NCBI GenBank assembly: GCA_028285305.1
Contig: JANQPV010000037.1
Span: 1-64,000 of the forward strand
Source: Alphaproteobacteria bacterium
GTDB lineage: Bacteria > Pseudomonadota > Alphaproteobacteria > SMXP01
Direction of reading: 5' to 3'
Length of the DNA: 64,000 bases
Shown here: one piece after another, positions 19,036 through 28,897 of the stretch
Numbering within the stretch: position 1 is the stretch's first letter
How the letters are laid out: every line of letters starts with the position of its first letter
Program-made: the position numbers and the translations under genes
Notes under the pieces: generated by a model
Seen by the model: only the letters and a program-made list of their open reading frames with translations
Databases searched by the model: none
Told to the model about the DNA's origin: nothing

Positions 19036-20177
19036 CCTCAGCCGATCGGGACCGCAACCATCTCCCCACCGTCCTCTCCCTTGGCTATTGCACGGCAGCG
19101 GCTGTTTTGTTGATCAATCTCCAACCCATTTTTGTGGGCGCCGCGGCCGAAGAGTTCGGCTTCAATGAGGTGCAGTTAGGATCCATCCTTGCCGGCACCC
19201 TCATCGCCTCGTTTTTGGTGTTCACAACATCTCTCCTCTGGGTCAACAGGATCCCTCTCCGTGTTTTGATCGGAGGGGGAGCGCTTGTCGGCATAGCAGC
19301 ACTATTCGGCGTCACCTTCGCCACGGGGTATTATTCCGTCATCCTCCCAATGATCGTTTACGCCATCGGTATGGGGATGCTGTACGTACCATCCCTTGTC
19401 GCCCTCGGCAGACAGCCGGACCCGACGCGGGCTTTCGGCGTTTCAATCACGTGCACGGTTATACTCGCCGCCTTGTTCGCATTCGTGATTCCGGCTTGGA
19501 TCGAACCCCGGTTTGGATTTGACGGCACGGTGGGAATGATCTTGGGAGCAACCGTTTTGGTCTTCCTCGTCTTACCAAACCTGCAGAGCGGCTCCCTCGC
19601 CCCGCAAGACGAGCCCTCAGAACCTGAAGGCGGGGTCCCATTTTCAGCCTATCTGAGTCTGGTGGGTGCAGGCATCTATCACATCGGCATCTTGGGCATC
19701 TGGGCCTTCCTTGAGCGGATCGGTTCGGACGCCGGTATTTCGGGGGAGCAGATTGGCGCCGGTTTTGCTCTTGCCCTCGTCTGCGGCTCTATGGGGTCTT
19801 TGACAGCGGCCGCTGTCAGCACACGCCTCCGCGTACCAAGCGCATTGGTGATCAGTACTTGTCTCGCCGCCGCATCCATTGCTCTGATGCGAACAGATCT
19901 CACGCCTATCACCTTCGGCCTGGTGCTGATCCTGTTCAACGTCGCGTGGAACTTCACCCTGCCCTTTATGTATGAGGTCATCGGAAAGTCGGATCCTTCC
20001 GGCCGTGGATTGGCCCTCGCCCCGGCCGCCATGACGCTAGGCTCCGCACTCGGCCCCCTCTCCGCCGGCTTTCTCCTGTCGGCAAGCGGCGTGGACGCCT
20101 ATCAACTGCAATTCGTGGTGATGCTGGCTCTGGCCTATGGGGCGATCTTGGTCGTCGAGCGGCGAGTGAGAGGATAA
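19032..20177 (+). CDS. MFS transporter
   Basis: This is a polytopic membrane protein of about 381 residues and 12 segments with a Major Facilitator fold. Visible features are VQLGSILAGTLIASFLV in helix 2 and the central break near residues 185-205 (DEPSEPEGG). It resembles YbfB/YjiJ-type permeases of unknown substrate. The GTG at 19032 overlaps the TGA of the TPR gene (GTGA) with a GAGG site upstream, implying translational coupling; an ATG at 19002 is the alternative. It converges on the dehydrogenase gene with one base between the stops. Confidence 0.75.
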   Translation: MTSADRDRNHLPTVLSLGYCTAAAVLLINLQPIFVGAAAEEFGFNEVQLGSILAGTLIASFLVFTTSLLWVNRIPLRVLIGGGALVGIAALFGVTFATGYYSVILPMIVYAIGMGMLYVPSLVALGRQPDPTRAFGVSITCTVILAALFAFVIPAWIEPRFGFDGTVGMILGATVLVFLVLPNLQSGSLAPQDEPSEPEGGVPFSAYLSLVGAGIYHIGILGIWAFLERIGSDAGISGEQIGAGFALALVCGSMGSLTAAAVSTRLRVPSALVISTCLAAASIALMRTDLTPITFGLVLILFNVAWNFTLPFMYEVIGKSDPSGRGLALAPAAMTLGSALGPLSAGFLLSASGVDAYQLQFVVMLALAYGAILVVERRVRG

Positions 20178-20178
20178 A

Positions 20179-21570
20179 TCACGCCTTATCCACCACCTTC
20201 CCCGGGTTCATGATCCCCTTGGGATCTAGCGCGGCTTTGATCGACTTCATCATCGGAAGTGCGGACGCATGTTCTTTCGCCAGCCAGGCCATCTTTCCAT
20301 AGCCCACTCCGTGCTCGCCGGTGCAGGTGCCGCCCATGTTCAGCGCCCGCTCGACTGTGCGTTCATTAAACGCTTCCGCTTCCTTCAGCGCTTCTCGATC
20401 CTCAGGATCAACCAAGACGATGACATGAAAATTGCCGTCCCCTACATGACCGACGATGGGAGCGATGAGCCCGGAGGCCGTGATATCTTTCTTGGTTTCT
20501 TCAACACAGGTTGCCAATCGAGAAATCGGCACACAGACATCTGTCGTCAGTCCCTGAGCGCCCGGCCTGAGATTAAGGCCGGCATAATAGGCATTGTGCC
20601 GCGCGGCCCAAAGCCGGTTGCGGTCTTCTGGCTTGGTCGCCCAGTCAAGATCCCGCGCACCGAACTCCCGAGCCAACTCTCCGAACCGATTTGCATCTCG
20701 CTCAACGGTTTCATTCGTACCATGGAACTCCAGAAAAAGGGTCGGCAGCTCTTCGAGTGTTAAGTCCGAATACTGATTACAAGCCTTCACTTGTAACTCG
20801 TCCAGAAACTCGATCCGGGCAACTTGCAGGCCCGACTGAATGGTCGCGATGACCGCATTCACCGCGTCGGCCACTGTCTCAAAGGCACAGACCGCTGCCG
20901 AGGTTTGCTCCGGGATGCCATAAAGCCGAAGGGTTAGCCGGGTGATCATGCCGAGCGTGCCTTCGGACCCCACAAACAGTCGGGTCAGATCATAGCCGGC
21001 CGACGACTTCCTCGCACGCCCACCGGTCTCGATGATGTCGCCTTGAGGTGTCACAACGGTCAGGGCCAGCACGTTTTCCCGCATGGCCCCATAGCGCACG
21101 GTCGTCGTGCCCGACGCGCCTGTCGCACACATGCCGCCAAGGGTCGCGTCCGCGCCGGGGTCCACCGGAAAGAATAGGCCCGTGTCACGCAGATAAGTAT
21201 TCAACTGTTTGCGGGTGACACCCGGCTCAACCATACAGAGCAAGTCTTCCCGCCGCACCTCGAGCACCCGGTTCATGCGGGACAGATCGATGGAGACGCC
21301 CCCTTTTAGGGCCGCCACATGCCCCTCTAGGGAAGTTCCCACACCGAAAGGGATCATAGGTACTGCGTATTGGTGGCAAATCTTGGCGATTTCCGCCACT
21401 TCCTCGGTCGTTTGGGGATAGACGACCATGTCTGGCAATGCCGGTTCGTGAAACGACTCGTCGCGGCCATGGGCTTCCCGATCAGCTCGAGCGGTGGTCA
21501 AACGCTTAGAAAAGATGGATTTGAGGGCTTCTTCCGCCAAAGCCAATTGAGACCCGGTCCTGTCCGTCAT
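20179..21570 (-). CDS. FAD-linked oxidase, D-lactate dehydrogenase (cytochrome)-like
   Basis: This 463-residue protein has an N-terminal FAD-binding-4 (PCMH) domain and a C-terminal FAD-oxidase domain. Visible motifs are the FAD loop PFGVGTSLEGHV near residue 75, GADATLGGMCATGASG near 140, the catalytic HVGDGNFHV near 360 and GTCTGEHGVGYGK near 415. This layout fits D-lactate dehydrogenase (Dld/LDHD) or glycolate oxidase subunit GlcD. No glcE or glcF gene is adjacent, which favours the single-subunit D-2-hydroxyacid dehydrogenase. It would feed electrons to the respiratory chain; the exact substrate is uncertain. Confidence 0.85.
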   Translation of the reverse strand: MTDRTGSQLALAEEALKSIFSKRLTTARADREAHGRDESFHEPALPDMVVYPQTTEEVAEIAKICHQYAVPMIPFGVGTSLEGHVAALKGGVSIDLSRMNRVLEVRREDLLCMVEPGVTRKQLNTYLRDTGLFFPVDPGADATLGGMCATGASGTTTVRYGAMRENVLALTVVTPQGDIIETGGRARKSSAGYDLTRLFVGSEGTLGMITRLTLRLYGIPEQTSAAVCAFETVADAVNAVIATIQSGLQVARIEFLDELQVKACNQYSDLTLEELPTLFLEFHGTNETVERDANRFGELAREFGARDLDWATKPEDRNRLWAARHNAYYAGLNLRPGAQGLTTDVCVPISRLATCVEETKKDITASGLIAPIVGHVGDGNFHVIVLVDPEDREALKEAEAFNERTVERALNMGGTCTGEHGVGYGKMAWLAKEHASALPMMKSIKAALDPKGIMNPGKVVDKA

Positions 21571-21672
21571 ATCTGTGAGATGCTATCGTCTTTCTAGGGG
21601 CCGCCTATAGCGGATTTCGGCGGCCATGATACGATGGTTTGTTGAGAATCACTAACATATCGGTTTGCGTTG

Positions 21673-24012
21673 ATGTCCATATCGGACGAAAATTTGGCGA
21701 TTGCCCCTCAAGCTGGGTCCATTTCAGAGCGCGCCCGTGCTGCGGCGGCACCCGGCTACCTCCAGGCCCTCAATCCGGAACAGCGCAAAGCCGTCGAGGC
21801 CGTGGAAGGTCCTGTGCTCGTGCTGGCCGGCGCCGGGACCGGAAAGACCCGTGTCCTCACCACGCGGCTCGCCTATTTGCTTCAGACAGGTGCCGCCTGG
21901 CCCAATCAAGTACTCGCCGTCACCTTCACCAACAAGGCCGCGCGGGAGATGAAAGACCGGATCGGGCAACTCATCGGCAACGCCGTCGAAGGCATGCAAT
22001 GGCTCGGCACATTCCATTCCATCAGCGCCAAAATTTTGCGCCGCCATGCAGAACTTGTGGATCTGAAACCCAACTTCACGATCCTTGATACGGACGATCA
22101 AATCCGGCTCATCAAACAACTCATCGAAGCGGCCAACATCGACGAAAAACGCTGGAACGCCCGCGTGCTCGCCTCCGCCATTGATGGCTGGAAGAACAGA
22201 GGCCTGACGCCCGATAAAGTCCCCGCCAGCGAAGCTGGATCCTTTGCCAACGGCAAGGGAAAAGCACTTTACAAAGAATATCAGGAGCGCCTTAAAACGC
22301 TCAACGCGGCCGACTTTGGTGACCTTCTTCTCCACTGCATCACGATCTTTCAAAACCACCAAGATGTGCTGTCCGATTTCCAGCGGCGCTTCAAATACAT
22401 GATGGTCGATGAATATCAAGACACGAATGTTGCTCAGTATCTGTGGCTGCGCCTGCTGGCGAAAGAACACAAGAACATTTGCTGTGTCGGCGATGATGAC
22501 CAATCCATCTATGGCTGGCGCGGCGCCGAGGTGGACAATATCCTGAAGTTTGAGAAAGACTTTCCCGGCGCACAAGTCATCCGGCTGGAGCAGAATTATC
22601 GCTCAACCCCTCATATCTTGGCGGCGGCCTCGGGCCTCATCACAGCCAACGAAAATCGTCTTGGGAAAACCCTTTGGACGGACCGGAACGACGGAGAGAA
22701 AGTCAGTGTACGGGGCGTTTGGGATGACGAAGAAGAAGCCCGCGCCGTGTGTGACGATGTGGAAGCCTATCAGCGTACCGGCCGCAGTCTGAATGACATC
22801 GCGGTCCTCGTCCGCGCCAGCTTTCAAATGCGCTCTTTTGAGGACAGGCTGGTTAATCTCGGCATCAACTACCGGGTGGTCGGCGGGCCCCGCTTTTACG
22901 AGCGGGCCGAAATCCGCGATGCCCTCGCCTATTTCCGCGTGGTGGTCCAGCCGGACGACGATTTGGCCTTCGAGCGTATCATCAACAAACCCAAACGAGG
23001 TCTCGGGAAAGCTGCGGTTCAAGCCCTTCACAACGCAGCCCGGGCAGGCAGAATGTCGCTGATGCGGGCCGCCCGTCAGCTCGTTGAAACCGATGAAATT
23101 CCGAGAGCGCGCAAGTCCCTGATCGGTTTGCTGGCCTCAATCGACCGATGGGCCTCGCAGATCGATTCCCTGCCACACACGGATCTGGCGGAAATTATCT
23201 TGGAAGAGTCCGGCTACATCGAAATGTGGCAAAAAGACAAATCCGCCGATGCACCCGGCCGTTTGGAGAATCTAAAGGAACTGATCCACTCCATGGAAGA
23301 GTTCGAGAACTTTGCTGGTTTTTTGGAACACATTTCCCTCGTCATGGAGAATGAACAAGCTGACGACGGCGATAAACTCAGCTTGATGACGTTGCATAGT
23401 GCCAAAGGTCTTGAGTTCCCCATCGTCTTCTTGCCCGGTTGGGAAGAGGGCCTCTTCCCACACCAGCGCTCCTTGGATGAGAGCGGCATCAAGGGGCTGG
23501 AAGAAGAACGGCGCCTCGCTTATGTCGGTATCACCCGTGCTAAAGAGATTGCCAAGATATCGTTTGCCGCCAACCGGCGCATGTTTAATCAGTGGTCGAA
23601 CGCATTGCCGTCCCGCTTTGTTGATGAAATCCCGGAAGAGCATGTGGAGGTTGAAGCGGCCTCCGGCCTGTACGGCAATTCGTCCATGGGCCCAACCTAC
23701 GATAGGCTGGACGGACCGGTCACGGGTCACTTTGAAGAGCGCGGTGCGCCTTTCGGCAGCGGCTACAACAGCCCGGGCTGGGCGCGCGCCCAGGCGTCCA
23801 AACATCGCAATCCGCCGCCCATCATCGATGAGCGCGCCGAATTGGTCGCCACGGAGGATCCAAACGCCTCAGATTTTGCAGTAGGCGACCGCATTTTTCA
23901 TCAGAAGTTTGGCTATGGACGCGTCGCCCTTGTCGACGGCAACAAGCTGACGGTCGATTTTGAGAAGGCGGACCGCAAGAAAGTCATCGCGTCCTTCGTT
24001 GAGCGCGCTTGA
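21673..24012 (+). CDS. PcrA/UvrD-type ATP-dependent DNA helicase
   Basis: This superfamily 1A 3'-5' helicase of 779 residues acts in nucleotide excision and mismatch repair and in removing RecA filaments. Motifs in order are Q-motif LNPEQRKAVEA, Walker A AGAGTGKT near residue 50, Walker B VDEYQDTN, motif III GDDDQSIYGWRGA, motif IV LEQNYRS and motifs V/VI (TLHSAKGLEFPIV, YVGITRAK). The C-terminus has the small Tudor-like domain of PcrA/UvrD (GDRIFHQKFGYGRV). The ATG at 21673 is used; the preceding TTG is in frame. Either uvrD or pcrA would be a fair symbol. Confidence 0.95.
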   Translation: MSISDENLAIAPQAGSISERARAAAAPGYLQALNPEQRKAVEAVEGPVLVLAGAGTGKTRVLTTRLAYLLQTGAAWPNQVLAVTFTNKAAREMKDRIGQLIGNAVEGMQWLGTFHSISAKILRRHAELVDLKPNFTILDTDDQIRLIKQLIEAANIDEKRWNARVLASAIDGWKNRGLTPDKVPASEAGSFANGKGKALYKEYQERLKTLNAADFGDLLLHCITIFQNHQDVLSDFQRRFKYMMVDEYQDTNVAQYLWLRLLAKEHKNICCVGDDDQSIYGWRGAEVDNILKFEKDFPGAQVIRLEQNYRSTPHILAAASGLITANENRLGKTLWTDRNDGEKVSVRGVWDDEEEARAVCDDVEAYQRTGRSLNDIAVLVRASFQMRSFEDRLVNLGINYRVVGGPRFYERAEIRDALAYFRVVVQPDDDLAFERIINKPKRGLGKAAVQALHNAARAGRMSLMRAARQLVETDEIPRARKSLIGLLASIDRWASQIDSLPHTDLAEIILEESGYIEMWQKDKSADAPGRLENLKELIHSMEEFENFAGFLEHISLVMENEQADDGDKLSLMTLHSAKGLEFPIVFLPGWEEGLFPHQRSLDESGIKGLEEERRLAYVGITRAKEIAKISFAANRRMFNQWSNALPSRFVDEIPEEHVEVEAASGLYGNSSMGPTYDRLDGPVTGHFEERGAPFGSGYNSPGWARAQASKHRNPPPIIDERAELVATEDPNASDFAVGDRIFHQKFGYGRVALVDGNKLTVDFEKADRKKVIASFVERA

Positions 24013-24022
24013 ACCTCCCCAT

Positions 24023-24895
24023 ATGTGGAAAGTCCAGCTTAAGTCTTCGAAAGAGCACTGCGCGAGTGATGTGGAGCGTTTGGAGAACGCCATCTTCCCT
24101 GAGTGCGTCGCGGTAACCTGGCAAGAACAACGCGAAATCCAACAAAATCAAGATTGGCTAATTGAGGCGTTGTACGCGGATGAACCGGACGCCGCTGATC
24201 TTGCTCCCTTATTGTCCGCCTCAGATGCGTCGGACATTCAGATCGAAAAAGTTCCTGACGTTGATTGGGTTGCGGAAAATCAAAGGACCTTCCAGCCCTT
24301 GCGAGTCGGCCGCTTTTTGGTAGCAGATCATCAGCACATGAATGAGATCGGCTCCGGAGAAACCCTCATCCTCGTCGATGCAGGTGCCGCTTTTGGGACC
24401 GGACATCATGGAACGACCCTGGGATGCTTAGAGGCCCTTGTCGCGCTCGCCAAGCTTGACCGGCCCAACCGCATTCTCGATTTGGGCACGGGTTCTGGGA
24501 TCTTGGCGATCGCTTCAGCTAAACTGTGGCGCGCACCGGTTCTCGCCACCGATCTTGATCCCGTCGCCGTATGTGTCGCAACCGAAAACGCGAGGGTAAA
24601 CGACGTTGCCTCTCTGATCAGGACCGCACGCGCAAACGGCTTTCGACATCGGGTGATCATGCAGAGCGCCCCCTTTGATCTCATCGTCGCAAATATCTTG
24701 GCACGCCCCCTCTGCCAGCTGGCGGCCGCGTTTCCGCGCCACCTTTCCAGCAGGGGCCAAGTCATCTTGTCCGGCCTTGTGATCGACCAAGAACCAATGG
24801 TTTTGAGCGCGTTTCGGTCTGCGGGGCTCTTTCTGGACTCGAGGATCCGCTCCGAGGAGTGGTCCACACTCATCTTGAGCAGAACCCGCCATTGA
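24023..24895 (+). CDS. prmA: Ribosomal protein L11 methyltransferase
   Basis: PrmA trimethylates ribosomal protein L11 using SAM. The 290-residue protein has an N-terminal substrate-binding domain and a Rossmann methyltransferase domain with AAFGTGHHGTT and the SAM motif ILDLGTGSGILAIASAKL. LATDLDPVAV and the catalytic-loop equivalent LIVANILARPL follow. The ATG at 24023 gives the typical PrmA start (MWKVQLK); the longer frame would overlap the helicase gene. It is probably co-transcribed with the helicase, 10 bases downstream. Confidence 0.92.
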   Translation: MWKVQLKSSKEHCASDVERLENAIFPECVAVTWQEQREIQQNQDWLIEALYADEPDAADLAPLLSASDASDIQIEKVPDVDWVAENQRTFQPLRVGRFLVADHQHMNEIGSGETLILVDAGAAFGTGHHGTTLGCLEALVALAKLDRPNRILDLGTGSGILAIASAKLWRAPVLATDLDPVAVCVATENARVNDVASLIRTARANGFRHRVIMQSAPFDLIVANILARPLCQLAAAFPRHLSSRGQVILSGLVIDQEPMVLSAFRSAGLFLDSRIRSEEWSTLILSRTRH

Positions 24896-24926
24896 TCCGC
24901 CCGAAGCAACGGACTACATAATTTCC

Positions 24927-26741
24927 ATGTTTCAGACATTCGAAGACACCAGTGACAAAAGCCAATCAGCGCCGCGCATCGCTTCGCTCAGAGCCGTTTT
25001 GAAAGAGGCAGGCGTAGATGCCTTCGTCGTTCCCCATACAGACGAGTACCAGAACGAGTACTTGCCCCCACGGGCCGAGCGCCTTTCTTGGCTGACCGGG
25101 TTCACCGGGTCGGCCGGAACGGCCATCGTCACACAATCGGACGCGGTCATCTTCGTCGATGGCCGCTATACCCTTCAAGTGAAAGACCAGGTCGATCTCT
25201 CCGTCGTCACCCCGTTGGCGATAATGGAAATCCTCCCTGATGCCTGGATTCGTGAAAAACTACAGAAGGGCGAGCGGTTCGGCTTTGATCCTTGGCTCCA
25301 TTCACCGGCAGGCGTCAAAACACTGGAGGCGGCGTGCGAGAAGGTGGGCGGCGAATTGGTTTCTCTCCAGATCAATCCGGTGGATACCATTTGGGAGGAT
25401 CAACCCCCTGCCCCCTGTACGCCGCTCCAAATCCACCCGGAGGAATTTGCCGGCAAGACGGCTGAAGAAAAGCGAAAGGAAATATCGGAAAAGCTCTCGT
25501 CCGACAAGGTGACGAGTGTGGTGCTTACGAAACCGGAATCAATCGCCTGGCTTCTCAACATCAGGGGCACCGACGTACTGCACACCCCCTTACCTCTCTG
25601 CTTTGCGATTCTACACGCGACAGGCCGCGTGGACTTGTTCGTCGACTTGGAGAAGCTCACGGACGAAGTCGCCGAACATCTGGGTCCGGACGTCACAATT
25701 GTCTCCCAGGGATCGTTTTCAGATCATCTGGCCGCCATCGGCAAAGAGGCCACCATTCAAGTGGACCCCAGCACGGTGCCATACGAGGTGGTCCGTGTCC
25801 TGAAAGAAACGGGATGCACCGTCAAAGAGGAGAGCGATCCCTGCACGCTGCCAAAAGCACGCAAAAACGAAACGGAGTTGGCGGGCACCAGAGAGGCCCA
25901 CATCCGTGACGGGGCAGCCCTGACCCGCTTTCTCTTTTGGCTTGGCAAAGAAGGCCCTAAAGGGACCGTTGATGAAATCGCCGCGGCGAAAAAGCTTGAG
26001 TCCCTTCGGGCGGAGACCAATCAGCTCAAAGATCTAAGCTTCGACACCATTTCGGGGGCCGGCCCCAACGGCGCTGTTGTGCACTACCGCGTAACCGAAG
26101 AAACGAACCGGCCTCTGAAGTCGGGTGAACTCTATCTCGTTGATTCCGGCGGCCAATACTTGGACGGCACCACCGATGTGACCCGGACTGTTGCCATTGG
26201 CGTGCCGACGGATGAAATGCGAAACCGCTTTACCCGGGTTCTCAAGGGCCATATTGCCCTCGCCCGGGCCCGGTTTCCGAAAGGCACGTCTGGCGCAAAT
26301 CTGGATGTGCTCGCTCGGGCTGCCCTTTGGGAAGCCGGACTTGATTTCGATCACGGCACCGGCCACGGGGTGGGCTCTTATCTCGGTGTCCACGAGGGCC
26401 CCCAAGGCATTTCGAAACGCTCTCACACGCCCCTTGAGCCTGGCATGATCGTCTCCAATGAACCGGGCTATTACAAAGAAGGCGAGTTCGGGATTCGAAT
26501 CGAAAACCTTATTGTTGTGACACCTTTAGAAGACGTGGCCGACGGTGAACGCCCCATGATGGGCTTTGAGACCATCACCCTCGCCCCCATCGATCTGGCC
26601 CTCGTCGATCCGACACTGATGACGGCGGACGAAATCACCTGGCTCAATGCCTATCACACAAGGGTGAGGGAAACGCTCTCACCCAAAGTTGACGACACGA
26701 CAAAGGCCTGGTTGGAAGAGGCGACGCGCACCATATCGTAG
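24927..26741 (+). CDS. pepP: Xaa-Pro aminopeptidase (M24B, aminopeptidase P)
   Basis: The 604-residue protein has the three-domain layout of the long aminopeptidase P type: two creatinase N-like domains, then a C-terminal pita-bread metallopeptidase. Metal ligands are visible as Asp in LVDSGGQYLDGTTD, His in GTGHGVGSYLGVHEGP, Glu in SNEPGYY and Glu in IRIENL. It removes N-terminal residues ahead of proline in the cytoplasm. It lies 31 bases after prmA on the same strand and converges on glnS. Confidence 0.92.
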   Translation: MFQTFEDTSDKSQSAPRIASLRAVLKEAGVDAFVVPHTDEYQNEYLPPRAERLSWLTGFTGSAGTAIVTQSDAVIFVDGRYTLQVKDQVDLSVVTPLAIMEILPDAWIREKLQKGERFGFDPWLHSPAGVKTLEAACEKVGGELVSLQINPVDTIWEDQPPAPCTPLQIHPEEFAGKTAEEKRKEISEKLSSDKVTSVVLTKPESIAWLLNIRGTDVLHTPLPLCFAILHATGRVDLFVDLEKLTDEVAEHLGPDVTIVSQGSFSDHLAAIGKEATIQVDPSTVPYEVVRVLKETGCTVKEESDPCTLPKARKNETELAGTREAHIRDGAALTRFLFWLGKEGPKGTVDEIAAAKKLESLRAETNQLKDLSFDTISGAGPNGAVVHYRVTEETNRPLKSGELYLVDSGGQYLDGTTDVTRTVAIGVPTDEMRNRFTRVLKGHIALARARFPKGTSGANLDVLARAALWEAGLDFDHGTGHGVGSYLGVHEGPQGISKRSHTPLEPGMIVSNEPGYYKEGEFGIRIENLIVVTPLEDVADGERPMMGFETITLAPIDLALVDPTLMTADEITWLNAYHTRVRETLSPKVDDTTKAWLEEATRTIS

Positions 26742-26814
26742 GGCCCGACCGCCATCGCGAGCCACTGAAAGGGGCGCGGCGATGCAAAGACTATAATGTC
26801 AAGAGTAAGTTGGC

Positions 26815-26843
26815 CTGGATTGCTTCGTCGCGCAAGATCTTCT
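26815..26843. repeat. Possible fragment of an extragenic dispersed repeat
   Basis: The spacer between pepP and glnS contains CTGGATTGCTTCGTCGCGCA. It resembles a common bacterial extragenic repeat whose core reads GGATTGCTTCGTCGC and normally continues to CTCGCAATGAC. Only the first half is recognisable, and no second copy is in this window. The remaining 26742-26856 holds nothing else. Confidence 0.2.
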
Positions 26844-26856
26844 CACCACGACAAAG

Positions 26857-28530
26857 TCACGCCTTCTGCATCTTACCCCAGGTGTCTCGTAAGCCCACGG
26901 TGCGATTGACCACAAGCCGCTTGCCATCCGTGTCGGGATCAACGGAGAAGTAGCCGGTCCGCTCGAATTGGAACACTTCGCCGGGCGCCGCATTGAAAAG
27001 AGATTGCTCAGCGATGCCTTCCATTACCACTTCAAGCGAATTGGGATTAAGGTCGTCGAGCACCTCGCCGCTTTTGCCGGGCTCTGCCTCACGGAACAAA
27101 TGATCGTAGAGCCGCGCCTCGAACGGAATGCCGTGTTCAGCCGACACCCAATGGATGACGCCTTTCACCTTACGCCCGTCGGATGTCTTACCCCCTTTGG
27201 ACTCCGGATCGTAGGTACACCGCAACTCGGTCACCTCTCCGTTCGCATCTTTTACAATCTCCGCACAGGTAATCGCATAGGCAAAGCGCAATCGGACTTC
27301 CCGGCCTGGTCCCAATCGAAAGAACTTCTTGGGCGGATCTTCCATGAAGTCGTCACGATCCACATAAATCACACGACTAAAAGGAACCTTGCGTGTCCCT
27401 GCATCCTCGACCGCCGGATTGTTCTTTGCTTCAAACTCTTCCACCTGGCCTTCGGGATAGTTTTCAATGACCACTTTCAGGGGGTTCAAAACCGCCATGC
27501 GGCGCTCGGCATGGGTGTTGAGATATTCTCGGATACAAAACTCCAGCATCTCAATCTCAACCGTACCCTTGTTTTTGCCGATCGCCAGACGGCTGACAAA
27601 ATCGCGAACTGCACCCGGCGGCACGCCGCGCCTGCGCAATCCGGAGATGGTCGGCATGCGGGGATCATCCCAGCCCTTTACATGGCCTTCTTGGACCAAT
27701 TGGATAAGCTTGCGTTTAGAAAGCACCGTATGGGTGAGCTCCAGCCGCGAAAACTCGTACTGCTTGGGTTCACTCGGAACCGGCAACTTTTCGATGAACC
27801 AATCATAGAGCGGCCGGTGGTCTTCAAATTCGAGAGTACAGAGCGAATGTGTTATCTCTTCAATGGCATCCGATTGGCCATGAGCAAAATCATATGTCGG
27901 GTAGATGCACCACGCATTGCCGGTGCGCGGGTGCTCTGCCCGCAAAATGCGGTAAAGAACCGGGTCCCGCAGATTGATATTGCCGGACGCCATATCGATC
28001 TTGGCCCGAAGCACTTTGGCGCCGTCGTCGAAATCGCCCGCACGCATCTGTTCGAACAGGGCTCGGTTTTCGTCTATGGACCTGTCACGATGCGGACTGT
28101 TCCGACCTGGTTCCGTTAACGTCCCCCGAAACTCCCGCATTTCCTCTGCGCTCAAATCGTCAACGTACGCTAAACCTTCATCGATCAGATACAGCGCCCA
28201 TTCGTAAAGCTGTTCGAAATAGTCCGACGCATAGTAGAGATGCTCGCCCCAGTCGAAGCCCAGCCACGACACATCCCGTTTGATCGACTCAATGTATTCG
28301 AGCTCTTCTTTGGCCGGGTTCGTGTCGTCAAACCGTAGGTGACATCGACCGCTAAACTCGTCGGCGATGCCAAAATTTAGGCAGATCGATTTGGCGTGAC
28401 CGATATGGAGATAGCCATTGGGCTCAGGCGGAAAGCGCGTAATGACGCTCCGATTGGTCCCAGTCTCCAAATAGGAGCGGATTGCCGTGCGAATAAAGTC
28501 CTGGCCGGTTGGTTCAGTGGTCTCTGACAC
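26857..28530 (-). CDS. glnS: Glutaminyl-tRNA synthetase
   Basis: This 557-residue class I synthetase charges tRNA-Gln directly with glutamine. The HIGH motif is at 42-45 (YLHIGHAKSI) and the KMSKS counterpart is VLSKRKL. The C-terminal beta-barrel anticodon-binding domains are present, with VIYVDRDDFMEDPPKKFFRLGPG in the proximal barrel (split here by a turn). The GTG at 28530 is the only start fitting the family N-terminus. Most described alphaproteobacteria lack GlnRS and use GluRS plus GatCAB, so this gene is notable. Confidence 0.95.
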   Translation of the reverse strand: MSETTEPTGQDFIRTAIRSYLETGTNRSVITRFPPEPNGYLHIGHAKSICLNFGIADEFSGRCHLRFDDTNPAKEELEYIESIKRDVSWLGFDWGEHLYYASDYFEQLYEWALYLIDEGLAYVDDLSAEEMREFRGTLTEPGRNSPHRDRSIDENRALFEQMRAGDFDDGAKVLRAKIDMASGNINLRDPVLYRILRAEHPRTGNAWCIYPTYDFAHGQSDAIEEITHSLCTLEFEDHRPLYDWFIEKLPVPSEPKQYEFSRLELTHTVLSKRKLIQLVQEGHVKGWDDPRMPTISGLRRRGVPPGAVRDFVSRLAIGKNKGTVEIEMLEFCIREYLNTHAERRMAVLNPLKVVIENYPEGQVEEFEAKNNPAVEDAGTRKVPFSRVIYVDRDDFMEDPPKKFFRLGPGREVRLRFAYAITCAEIVKDANGEVTELRCTYDPESKGGKTSDGRKVKGVIHWVSAEHGIPFEARLYDHLFREAEPGKSGEVLDDLNPNSLEVVMEGIAEQSLFNAAPGEVFQFERTGYFSVDPDTDGKRLVVNRTVGLRDTWGKMQKA

Positions 28531-28642
28531 CCTAGGATCTCACTTGAAAATAAGGTATTCGAATCTAAAGGGCAAATTAGGGGTCTACGGCCTACTGTCA
28601 ATTGCTGTCTTGCCGCTAGAGATCGCATCACAAATCTAGGAA

Positions 28643-28897
28643 CTACTCGCTAGCCCACCAAGCTGATATGAGAAAGCCAGATTCTTCTATGCGTCTGTTG
28701 TGCGCCATGACGACCATCTTGTGCTCCGCAATCCAATCTTGTGAAGTTGTTCGGAGGCTATCTATCCGAACCCTGCACTTTAGGACATCGTTCAGGGCCC
28801 CATGCGACGAAGAATCGTCCTCGTTCGTATTCGTCGGCAAATTGCGTGCCTTCTCGGGCATAAAAAATACCGATGCTCCACATTGGTCACATGTACT
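28643..28897 (-). pseudogene. Possible remnant of a small zinc-finger-like gene
   Basis: An open frame of 84 codons without a start codon at its 5' end lies in an AT-rich spacer. It opens just after a TAG and reads TCDQCGASVFFMPEKARNLP, a CxxC start like small zinc-ribbon proteins, then a polar stretch with two further tryptophans near the end. An internal ATG at 28861 gives a 72-residue version without the CxxC. I do not recognise the family. It may be a 5'-truncated gene or chance; the rest of 28531-29003 shows nothing else. Confidence 0.2.

Noticed and set aside
26968..28119. Long plus-strand frame (383 residues) inside glnS
   Set aside because: It lies entirely antisense to a clear GlnRS and has no recognisable domain; it is a shadow of the real gene.
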